The notes beneath the pieces are model-generated. The model saw nothing but the letters and a program-made list of their open reading frames with translations. It had not been told where the DNA came from and did no database searches. DNA of 64,000 nucleotides from Streptomyces sp. BHT-5-2 (lineage in GTDB: Bacteria > Actinomycetota > Actinomycetes > Streptomycetales > Streptomycetaceae): positions 2,294,001 to 2,358,000 of the forward strand of contig NZ_CP081497.1 of assembly GCF_019774615.1 (NCBI RefSeq). The letters run 5' to 3'. Positions 8,644-19,000 of the stretch are shown here, in pieces. Position 1 is the stretch's first letter. Each line of letters opens with the position of its first letter. The position numbers were made by a program, and so were the translations under genes.

Positions 8644-11600
8644 ATGGCGTCTGTCTCGGTGGGGCGAAGACGTATCTACCGGTGGTTATCGGTCGGTGTG
8701 GCGGGTTGGTTGACGGCCGGGTTGTTGTCCGGGCCGGCGGCTCCCGCCGCATCCGCCCAGGCGCCCCGTGGGTCGACCACGTCCACGACAGCCGACGAGC
8801 TGCCTCCGGCGCCTACCGAGGACGCCGCGCTGGAGCAGGCAAGGCGCACCGGCCGGGAGGTCGAAGTGGCCTCGCTGCGCGGTGAGTCGGTGGATGTGGT
8901 GGCCACCGCCGAGGGGAAACTTCAGGCGCGCCAGTACCTGCGTCCGGTGCGCGCCCGGGTCGGTGGGCGCTGGCAGGACATCGATACGGATCTGGCCAAG
9001 CGGGACGACGGCACGGTGGCGCCGAAGGTCGCGTCCGTCGGGCTGGCTTTCTCGGGTGGTGGGGACGGTCCGCTGGTGCGGATGCGGCGTGCGGGGCGGG
9101 AACTGGCGTTGTCGTGGCCGGGGAAGCTGCCGGCTCCGATGGTGGACGGGGCGGTGGCGACTTATCCGGATGTGCTGCCGGATGTGGACTTGCGGATGGG
9201 CGCGCAGGCGGACGGCTTCACCCAGTTGCTGGTCGTCAAGTCGGCTCAAGCGGCAGCGAGTTCGGATCTGGCGCAGCTGAACTTGAAATTGTCGACTGCG
9301 CAGATGGATGTCAAGAAGACGTCGGCGGGCGGGCTGGAGGCTGTCGAGCACAACACTGATTCCGCGGTGTTCGAGGCGCCCACGCCGCTGATGTGGGACT
9401 CCAGCCCCGGGGCCGGCTCCTCTGCCGCGCGAGCGCCGCAGGCTCGAAAGTCCGTGAAACGTAGTGGCTCAAGGGCGTCCGCGGTCGGTGACGGTGGTAC
9501 TCCGAGTGAGCCGTCGGCCGGTGAGTCGGGCAAGCTCGCGCCGGTGGGAGTGGAGGTATCGGCGGGACAGGGCCAGGTGGTCCTCAAGCCGGACGCCGAT
9601 GTGCTCAAGGGCAAGGACACCGTCTACCCGGTCTTCATCGACCCGCAGTGGTCCACCCCGCGCGCGACGTCGTGGACGATGGCGTCGAAGTACTGGGCGT
9701 CGTCGCCGCAGTGGAAGTTCAACGGCGATCCGGACGCGGGGCTGGGGTACTGCAACTGGAACTACTGCAGGCCCAACGACACCAAGCGGCTCTTCTACCA
9801 GATCCCGACCTCCGCGTTCGCCGGGAAGTCGATCCTCAAGGCCGAGTTCGTCGTCCGCAACACCTGGTCCGCGTCGTGCAGCACGCGGAAGGTCGAACTG
9901 TGGCGCACCAGGCCCATCGACTCCGACACCACCTGGAACTCACAGAACGCCGCCGGGTTCTGGCAGAAGCATCTCGACACCGGCGACTTCGCCTACGGCT
10001 ATGAGGGGTGTGCGGCCAAGGATGCCGAGTTCGGTGTGCAGGCCGCGGTGCAGGAGGCTGCGGACAGCGGGTGGCCGACGCTGACGTTCGGTCTGCGGGC
10101 GGAGGATGAGAGCGACGGCTACGGCTGGAAGCGGTTCTCCGACAAGGCGTTCCTGCGGGTGACGTACAACCGGCCGCCACCGCAGGTCAAGCCGTCGCAG
10201 CTGGTGATGGAGTACGGCGGCACCTGTCACCCGTGGGCCACACCTGCGCGCATTCGCACCCGCGGCAAGCTCTACGCCAACAACATCACCGATCCCGACG
10301 GCGACGACATCCGCGTGCAGTTCCAGGCCAGTTGGGACACCGGCGACGGCAAGGGGATGATCCCACGGTGGCAGCCCGCGCTGTCGACGGCGAAGAGGTC
10401 CGGGTCGGGCTTCTCCATCGCCCTGCCGGCGTCGATCCCGGCGAACCAGACCGTGAGCTGGGCGGTCCGCGTCTCCGACGGCGCGCAGTACTCGCCGTGG
10501 TCGTTCACCGGGGCGGCGGAAGCCTGCTACTTCGTGTACGACACGGCCGTGCCTGCCGCTCCCACCGTCTCCTCGGGCGCCTATCCGGCCTCGGATCCGG
10601 AGAATCCCGACGACCCGTGGTACGACGGGGTGGGCCAGTACGGCAGCTTCGCGGTGAAGTCGGCGTCCACGGACGTCACCCGCTACCGCTACGGCATCAA
10701 CAACGACCCCACCGCCCGCAATGAGGTGACCACCAGCGGCGGCGCCGCGAAGTCCCTCAACGTCCTGCCGGACAAGCCCGGGGTCAACTTCGTCACCGCC
10801 CAGGCATTTGACGCCGCCGGCAACGCCAGCGAGGTTCGCACCTACCAGTTCCGGGTCAAGGCGGGTCAACCCGAGCGCGCCACCTGGCAGTTCGACGAGG
10901 CCGCCGGCGCCGGCGAAGGCAAGGGCACCACCCCGGCGCGAACCGCCACCCTGCACGGCGGTGCCACGCCAGGCACGGACGGCGTGGTGGGCTCGGCGCT
11001 GTCCTTCAACGGCACGGACGGCTACGCGGCCACCGGCATTCCGGTCGTGGACACCTCCCGCAGCTTCGCGGTCTCTGCCTGGGTCAAGCCCAGCGAGGTG
11101 CCCACCCACCCGGCGATCATCGCTACCCAGCCGGGCAACAACCGCCCGGGCTTCGAGCTGTACTACTCCGCCGATCTCCAACGCTGGGTGTTCAACCAGT
11201 ACACGGCCGACAGCCCGGACGCCGACATCGCCCGTGCCATGGCCGACCAGCCCGGCGGCGTCACGGCCAACCAGTGGACGCACCTGGTGGGGATGTACGA
11301 CGATGCCGCCAAGGTGCTGCGGCTCTACGTCAACGGAAAACTCGCCGGTCAAACCCCGTACGCCACTGCTTGGAACGCCCGTCGCGGCCTGCAGCTGGGC
11401 GCGGGCTCCTACGACGGCAAGCCGGACGCCTTTTTCCCCGGCGCCATAGACGAACTTCAGATATTCGACCGGCCGTTGAGCGCCGCGGAGGTCACTCAGC
11501 TGTACGGCAAGCAGCGCCTGCGCGGCCCGGGACGGCCCGCCCGTGCCGTCTTCCCCCTCGACGAGGGCGCCGGCGCCCAACAGATCACCGGTCAGGGCGA

Positions 11601-12954
11601 CGTCCTGCCCGCCGCCCTCCACGGTGGCGCCACGACGGGCCAGGCAGGGGTGGCGGGCCGGGCACTGTCCCTGGACGGCAAGGACGGCTACGCCTCGGCC
11701 GACGCCCCGCACCTGCCCACCGACCGCTCCTACGCGGTCACCGCCTGGGCCCGCGTCACCGACACCACCCGCAACCAGACCGTCCTCGCCCAGGACGGCA
11801 GCTTCCTCAGCGCCTGCTACCTCTCCTACGAGGCCCCGACCGGCGTGTGGAGCGTACGCCTGGCCACCAAGGACACCGCCGACGGCGACCTGACCACCCA
11901 ACGAGTGGCATCCAGACAGAAGGCGGCCATCGGCGCCTGGACCCACCTGGCCGCCGTCCACGACACCGTCGAGGGCACCGTCAGCCTGTACGTCAACGGC
12001 ATCCTGCAAGGCACCGTGGCGGCCGGCCAAGTCTGGGACGCCACAGGCGCGGTGCAGATCGGCCGCGCCCTGTACCGCGGGTCCTATACGGACTACCTGG
12101 CCGGTCAGGTCGACGATGTGCGGCTCTTCGACCGGCCGGTGTCCGAGGGCGAGGTCCACCAGCTCTTCCGGCAGCGTCCGGTGCTCACCAGCCGCTGGCA
12201 GTTCGACCAGGCGGACGCCCCGGGCGCCAACTCCGTTGCCGGTGGCCCGGTCATGACGCTGGGCAGCGGCGCCAAGCAGGTGCCGGGCGGCGGCTTCATG
12301 GGCGCGGGCGGCCTCGTGCTCGCCGGGGCGCAGCAGGACTACGCCTCCAGCGCCGTGCCCATCGACACCAGCGCCAGTTTCACGGTGACGGCGTGGGTAC
12401 GGGCGGCGGCGGTGCCGTCCCGACCGGCCGCACTGATCAGTGCGGAGGGCGCCAACGTCAGCAGCTTCGGCGCAGGTTTCGATCCCTACCCCAAGGGTTG
12501 GCCCGGCGAGGGGCTCTGGGATGTGGCGGCGTTCAAGTCGGACGCGGCCGGCAGCGGAATCGACCGTGCCTTGCACGCGCAGAACTTCAACAGCGTTACG
12601 GACTGGAACCACATCGCCGTCGTCTACGACGGGTTCGCCAAACAGGCACGCATCTACGTCAACGGGCAACTCGGCGAGGTTGCCTGCCTCGACACCAATG
12701 GTGACGGACAACCGGACGAAACCGGGTGCAGGGAAGCGGTGCCCTGGGCGGAGAACATCATCACCTTCCAGGCGCTGAAGTCATTGCAGCTCGGACGCGC
12801 CAAGGGCCCTGGGTCCTTCGGCGACTACTGGCCCGGTGCGATCGACGATGTCTGGACGTTCCAGGGCGCACTGAGCGAGAAGCAGGTCGCCCACATGGCC
12901 GGAGCCTGGAGTGACCTGCCGACCGAGGTACCTGACGTGCCGGACGCGGCCTGA
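8644..12954 (+). CDS. Secreted DNRLRE/LamG multidomain protein
   Basis: A 1436-residue exported protein. The start at 8644 follows GAAGAAGG and gives a clear signal peptide (SVGRRRIYRWL, a hydrophobic core, then ASAQA). The middle has a DNRLRE-like region (YPVFIDPQWSTPRATSW; FAGKSILKAEFVVRNTWSAS), a family of large cell-wall-associated proteins. Residues about 740-1425 carry three concanavalin A-like LamG modules, each with the FNGTDGYA/LDGKDGYA start, AWV centre and LYVNGKL..AIDELQIFDRPL type end. LamG modules bind glycans or proteins, so a surface adhesive or scaffold role is likely. A similarly exported YD-repeat toxin follows after a strong hairpin. The two may form a surface complex, as such pairs commonly sit together, but no interaction can be shown from sequence. 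Confidence 0.85.
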   Translation: MASVSVGRRRIYRWLSVGVAGWLTAGLLSGPAAPAASAQAPRGSTTSTTADELPPAPTEDAALEQARRTGREVEVASLRGESVDVVATAEGKLQARQYLRPVRARVGGRWQDIDTDLAKRDDGTVAPKVASVGLAFSGGGDGPLVRMRRAGRELALSWPGKLPAPMVDGAVATYPDVLPDVDLRMGAQADGFTQLLVVKSAQAAASSDLAQLNLKLSTAQMDVKKTSAGGLEAVEHNTDSAVFEAPTPLMWDSSPGAGSSAARAPQARKSVKRSGSRASAVGDGGTPSEPSAGESGKLAPVGVEVSAGQGQVVLKPDADVLKGKDTVYPVFIDPQWSTPRATSWTMASKYWASSPQWKFNGDPDAGLGYCNWNYCRPNDTKRLFYQIPTSAFAGKSILKAEFVVRNTWSASCSTRKVELWRTRPIDSDTTWNSQNAAGFWQKHLDTGDFAYGYEGCAAKDAEFGVQAAVQEAADSGWPTLTFGLRAEDESDGYGWKRFSDKAFLRVTYNRPPPQVKPSQLVMEYGGTCHPWATPARIRTRGKLYANNITDPDGDDIRVQFQASWDTGDGKGMIPRWQPALSTAKRSGSGFSIALPASIPANQTVSWAVRVSDGAQYSPWSFTGAAEACYFVYDTAVPAAPTVSSGAYPASDPENPDDPWYDGVGQYGSFAVKSASTDVTRYRYGINNDPTARNEVTTSGGAAKSLNVLPDKPGVNFVTAQAFDAAGNASEVRTYQFRVKAGQPERATWQFDEAAGAGEGKGTTPARTATLHGGATPGTDGVVGSALSFNGTDGYAATGIPVVDTSRSFAVSAWVKPSEVPTHPAIIATQPGNNRPGFELYYSADLQRWVFNQYTADSPDADIARAMADQPGGVTANQWTHLVGMYDDAAKVLRLYVNGKLAGQTPYATAWNARRGLQLGAGSYDGKPDAFFPGAIDELQIFDRPLSAAEVTQLYGKQRLRGPGRPARAVFPLDEGAGAQQITGQGDVLPAALHGGATTGQAGVAGRALSLDGKDGYASADAPHLPTDRSYAVTAWARVTDTTRNQTVLAQDGSFLSACYLSYEAPTGVWSVRLATKDTADGDLTTQRVASRQKAAIGAWTHLAAVHDTVEGTVSLYVNGILQGTVAAGQVWDATGAVQIGRALYRGSYTDYLAGQVDDVRLFDRPVSEGEVHQLFRQRPVLTSRWQFDQADAPGANSVAGGPVMTLGSGAKQVPGGGFMGAGGLVLAGAQQDYASSAVPIDTSASFTVTAWVRAAAVPSRPAALISAEGANVSSFGAGFDPYPKGWPGEGLWDVAAFKSDAAGSGIDRALHAQNFNSVTDWNHIAVVYDGFAKQARIYVNGQLGEVACLDTNGDGQPDETGCREAVPWAENIITFQALKSLQLGRAKGPGSFGDYWPGAIDDVWTFQGALSEKQVAHMAGAWSDLPTEVPDVPDAA

Positions 12955-12959
12955 CTCAC

Positions 12960-12992
12960 GGTGGTGTGCGGAGCCGGGCTCCGCACACCACC
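12960..12992 (+). terminator. Strong hairpin between the LamG and toxin genes
   Basis: GGTGGTGTGCGGAGC, loop CGG, then GCTCCGCACACCACC form a perfect 15-bp stem 6 bases past the LamG stop. It probably ends or attenuates LamG transcription before the YD-repeat gene. Confidence 0.75.
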
Positions 12993-13035
12993 TCCGACCG
13001 GAATTGGCTTGCAACGCTGCCGCACAGGCATCCGT

Positions 13036-16000
13036 ATGCCTTGCGATGACCAGGGGTGGGAACGGACATTGAACGGGAAGCTCTTCTTCTCCAGGCACAG
13101 ACGGCTGCGGCGTCGATTCGCCCTGGGACTCTCGGCAGTGCTGGCCGGCTCCCTGCTGACCGGACTGTCCCCGGCACAGCCGGAAGTGGCGAGGGCGGCT
13201 GTCGGCCGCCCGGATCCAGGCAAGCCCGTTCCAGGTGCCGACGGTCTGCACGTCAAGCCCCGCAAACCCTCGGCAGGGCCGAGGACCCCACAAGAGCGGC
13301 CCAGAAGCACATGGCCCCAGGCCGGCCACGCGACCCTCCACCTGGCCAAGCCCGGTTCGCCACCGAAGAACCGGCCTGCCGACCAGGATGCAGCTGTTCC
13401 CGTCACGCTCGCGCCCACGCAGCAGCGTCCTGCCGCCGCGGCCACCGGCAGGGCAGCGGGCAACGGGGCGATGCCGGATGCGGTCGACGTACGCGTTCTT
13501 GACCAACAGCAAGCCCGCCAGGCCGGCGTCGACGGCATGCTGTTCACCCTCCAGCCCGCCGGGAAGTCAGCTGCGCTTCCCACTCGCTCCACTCCGGTGC
13601 AGGTGAAGCTCGACTACGCCGATTTCGCGGGTGCTTTCGGCGGCGGCTACGCCTCACGCCTGCGCCTGGTGGAACTGCCGGCCTGCGCGACAACGACCCC
13701 CGAGAAGGCTGCCTGCCGCAAGGCCACCCCGCTCCCGACACAGAACAACACCGAGAAGCAGACCCTCACTGCCGCATCGGTCCCGATGCGGGTAGGCGCG
13801 CCGACCGTGCTCGCCGCAGTCGGCGACGACAAGGGGGTCAAGGGCGACTACAAGGCCACCAGTCTCGCCCCCTCTGCTACGTGGAACACCAGCCTCAACA
13901 CCGGTTCGTTCACCTGGTCCTACGACATGCCGGTCCCGGAAGTCCCCGGCGGTCTGAAGCCGAAGGTGGGCCTGTCTTACTCCTCCGGCGCCATCGACGG
14001 GCGTACCGGCGGCACCAACAACCAGGGTTCCTGGGCCGGCGACGGTTTCGAGCTGTGGCCCGGTTTCATCGAGCGGCGCTACAAGCCCTGCTCCGAGGAT
14101 GGGGAGAAGCACGCCGACGGCAACAAGCCGGGCGATCTGTGCTGGGCCTACGACAACGCTTTCCTCTCCTTCAACGGTAAGGCCGGCGAGCTTGTCCCGG
14201 CGGGCAAGGACCAGTGGAAGCTCCAGGCCGACGACGGCACCCGGATCAGGCACCTGACCTCGGCCGACCGTGACAACGGGGACAACGACAACGAGTACTG
14301 GGAGCTGACCGACCCCGCCGGTACCCGTTTCCACTTCGGCTACCACAAGCTGCCTGGCTGGGCCGCGGGAAAGGAGACCACCGACTCCACCTGGACCGTC
14401 CCGGTCTTCGGAAACAACAGCGGTGAGCCCTGCAACAAGTCCGCGTTCAAGGACTCCTGGTGCCAGCAGGCATGGCGCTGGAACCTCGACTACGTCGTCG
14501 ACGTGCACGGCAACGCGATCGCCTACTACTACGACAAGGAAACCAACACCTACGGCCGCGACCTGGACAAGGACAACGGCACCCCCTACACCCGCGGCGG
14601 CTACCTCAAGCGCATCGAATACGGCCGTAGCGCCAGCGACCTGTATGCGGGCAAGCCACTGGCCCAGGTCTCCTTCACCAGCGCCGAACGCTGCCTGCCC
14701 GAGTCCGGCGTGACCTGCGCCGCCGACACCATCGACGCCAAGAGCTTCTACTGGTACGACACGCCCTGGGACCTGAACTGCGCCTCCGGAACCACCTGTG
14801 ACAAGGGCCGCTTCTCGCCCACCTTCTGGACCCGCAAGCGCCTGACCGGGGTGACGACCGAGGTCCTCAAGGACGGCGCCCTCACGCCCGTCGACTCGTG
14901 GGCGTTGTCCCACCGCTGGGGCAAGGCCGACGTCGACTACCAGCTGGAGCTGGAATCCATCCAGCACACCGGCCGCACCGCCGCCATCCCGATCACCCTG
15001 CCGAAGACCACCTTCGCCTACACCCAGCTGGCCAACCGCCTGGACAGGACCGGCGACGGCTACGCCCCCTACGTCAAGGACCGCCTGTCCGACATCGCCG
15101 ACGAATACGGCGGTCAGATCAGCGTCAACTACTCCGCCCCCGCCTGCTCCTTCAGCAGCCTCCCCGCCCCCGAGTCCAACACCACCCGCTGCTTCCCGCA
15201 GTACATCGGCGGCAGCTCCAGCGACGACATGGAGCAGTCCTGGTTCAACAAGTACGTGGTCACCTCGGTCACCACCACCGACCGCACCGGCGGCGCCCCG
15301 GACCAGGTCACCCGCTACACCTATCTCGGCGATGCCGCCTGGCACTACGACGATGACGACGGCCTGACCAAGGAGAAGTTCAAGACCTGGTCCCAGTGGC
15401 GCGGCTACGGACAGGTCCGTGTCCAGACAGGCGGCCAGGGCACCGCCGCCGACGCCATGAAGACCCAAGCAGACACCTACTTCCTGCGCGGCATGGACGG
15501 TGACCGCAAGAGCACGAGCGGCGGCACGAAGTCCGTCAGCGTCGCCCTGCCCGACGGCGAGGGCGAGCCGCTGACCGACGACGCCTCCGCGGCCGGCTTC
15601 GCGTACAAGACCGTCACCTACTCCGCTCCCGGCGGGAAGGTCCTGGCCAAAACCCTCAGCCGCCCGTGGCATCACGAGACGGCCGAGAAGGTCCGTGACT
15701 GGGGCACCGTCACCGCCAACTTCACCGGCACCGCCAGCACCCGCGCCTTCACCTCCCTCGACGACGGCGCCGGCGCCAAGTGGCGCACCACCACCGCCGC
15801 CTCCACCTACGACACCGTCGCCGGACGCGTCACCGAGGTCAGCGACCGTGGTGACGACGCCACCACCGACGACGACCGCTGCACCCGCACCACCTACGCC
15901 ACCAACACCGACAAGAACATCCTCACCCTCCCCGCCCGCGTCGAGACCGTCGCCACCGAATGCGGCAGCAGCCCCGACCGCGCCAAGGACGTCCTCTCCG

Positions 16001-19000
16001 ACGTCCGCACCGCCTACGACAACGGCGCCTACGGAGCAGCCCCCACCAAGGGCGACACCACCGCGGTGGCCACCCTCAAGACCCACGACGGCACCACCGC
16101 CACCTACCTCGAATCCGGCACCACCTACGACAGCTACGGCCGCCCGCAAAAAGTCACCGACCTCACGGCCAACGTCACCGCCATCGGCGACAGCGCCCCC
16201 ACCCGCGCCCCCCGTACTGACGGCCGCACCACAACCACCACCTACACCCCCACCACCGGCTTCCCCACCCAGACAGTCACCACCACACCCCCCGCCGACC
16301 CGCAGGACGCCACCACCGCCCAGACCACCACCACCGAACTCGACCCGCTACGCGGCCAACCCACCGCCACCATCGACACCAACGGCAAACGCACCGTCCT
16401 GGCGTATGACGCCCTGGGGCGCTCCACCAAGGTCTGGCTGCCCGACCGCAGGATGACCACCCTGCTTCCCAACTACCAGTTCGACTACTACGTCGAGGAG
16501 GGGAAGCCCGCCGCGGTCGCGAGCCGCACCCTCAACCCGCAAGGCGGCAGCCAGACCATTTCCTACACGCTCTACGACGGCTACCTGCGAGCCCGCCAGA
16601 CCCAGGCTCCCGGCCCCGATGCCGGACGCCTGATCAGCGACACGTTCTACGACGAACGCGGCCTGGCCTCAAGGACGTTCGCGCCGTACTACAGCACCGG
16701 TGCACCGGCCCGGGAGATCTTCAAGCCCGCCGACGCGCTGGGTGTGGAGTCCCAGACCTGGAAGACCTACGACGGGCTGGGCCGCGAAACCGAATCCCGC
16801 CAGGTCGCCGGCAACGGTGAGGGCGGCAAGGCCCTCGCCGTCACCCGCACCACCTACGGCGGCGACCGCACCACCGTCATCCCGCCCGAAGGCGCCACCG
16901 CCGCCACCACCGTCACCGACGCCCGCGGCCAGACCACCCAACTCCTCCAACACCACACCCGCGACGCAGCCGCCCCCGTCGACGCCACCCGCTACACCTA
17001 CACCCCGGCAGGCAAGCTCGCCCAGGTCACCGACCCGGCCGGCAACAGCTGGAGCTACACCTACGACCAGCGCGGCAACCAGATCGAGGCCAAGGACCCC
17101 GACAGGGGCGTCCTGAAGAGCACCTACGACGACCGCAACCAGCTGACCACCACCGAGGACACCAACGGCGCCGTCCTCGCCACCGTCCACGACGGCCTCG
17201 GCCGCAAGACCGAACTCCACGACAAGACCGCCGACGGCCCACTGCGCGCCAGGTGGGTCTACGACACCGTTGCGAAATCCAAGGGCCAACTCGCCGAAGC
17301 AACCCGCTACATCGACGGCAAGCCCTACACCACAAAGATCACCCAGTACGACCCCGTCTACCGGCCCCAGCGCACCTCCGTCGTCCTCCCCGACTCCGAA
17401 GGCAAGCTCGCCGGCACCTACGAGGCCACCACTGCCTACTACTCCAACGGCCTGCCCATGGCCCGCAGCATGTCGCAGGTAGGCAACCTCCTCGGCAAGG
17501 GCTGGAACTACTCCTACGCCGACGACACGATGCGTGTGACGTCGGTCTTCGGCGACGGCATCCGCTCCGACGCCACCTACAACCTCGTCGGGCAGCCCCT
17601 CACCTACCGGATCGGCACCAGCACCGGCAAACCCACCCAGGTCACCAACACCTACGAGTGGGGCACCCGGCGCCTTGCCAACTCCCGCGTCGACCGCCAG
17701 GACATCGCTGGCGTAGACAAGTCCGCCACCTACACCTACGACCCCGCCGGCAACATCACCGCCCTCTCCGACGCCTCCCGCTCCGGCACCGACACCCAGT
17801 GCTTCACCTACGACCACCTGCGTCGCCTCAACGAAGCCTGGACCCAGTCCGACAAGACCTGCGCCACCACCCCCGCCGGCAACCTCCTCTCAGGCCCCGC
17901 CCCCTACTGGCAGTCCTACCGCTACGACCTCGCCGGCAACCGCACCTCCCTCACCCAGCACGACCCCACCGGTGATGCCGCCAAGGACACCAAGAGCGCC
18001 TACACCTACCCCAAGCCAGGCACCCCCCAGCCCCACACCCTCACCGCCGTCGACACCATCGCCCCTACCGGCACCAGCACTTCCACCTACACCTACGACC
18101 CCACCGGCAACACCACCACCCGCACCCTGCACGGCGACAGACAAACCCTCACCTGGGACCCCGAAGGCCACCTGACCAACGTCACCGAACCCAACGGAGA
18201 CAAGGGCACCAAAACCACCAGCTACGTCTACGACGCCGACGGCAACCGCCTGATCACCCGCACCGACACCAAAACCACCCTCACCCTCGGCGACCACACC
18301 GAAGTCACCCTCGACAAGGGCTCCGACACCCCCAAGGCCACCCGCTACATCCCCCTGGGCGGCGGCAACCAGGCCGTCCTGACCAACGACGGCACCTACA
18401 CCCTCACCCTCGCCGACCACCAAGGCACCGGCCAACTCGCCCTCAGCACCACCAACCAGACCCTCACCCAACGCCGCACCCTCCCCTTCGGTGGCCCACG
18501 CGGCACCCAACCCGATACCTGGCCCGGCACCAAAGGCTTCGTCGGCGGCACCAACGACACCACGGACACCGGCCTCACCCACCTCGGCGCCCGCGAATAC
18601 GACCCCGACACCGGCCGCTTCCTCACCGTCGACCCCGTCCTGGACCTGACCGACCCCCAGCAGATCAACGGCTACACGTACAGCAACAACAACCCCACCA
18701 CCTTCAGCGACCCCAGCGGCAAGATGTTCGCCGGCGACAACGGCCTCGGCTACGGCGTCGTCCAGAACAGATACGGCGGCATGCGCCTCTCGGGGTCAAG
18801 GAACTACATCCCGGGGCCAGGATCCTGCATCCAGCCGTACTGCCACACGCCCTTCAACGGACCAGTTGTCCGGAACGAAACCCCGTCGTGCGTCTACGCC
18901 ATGGGCACCAACCCCGGCTGCTCCGCAAGCGGGCGTTCCTCCAATACCCCCACGGAGGGAACCGCCCCCAAACTCCTTGCCGGCAGCTATCCGCAGAACA

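Noticed and set aside
9940..12711. 923-codon minus-strand open frame
   Set aside because: It is antisense to the LamG protein, with shadow composition and no motifs.
13654..16149. 831-codon open frame on the minus strand
   Set aside because: It lies opposite the YD-repeat toxin gene, is Gly/Val-rich low-complexity, and arises from the codon bias of the real gene.
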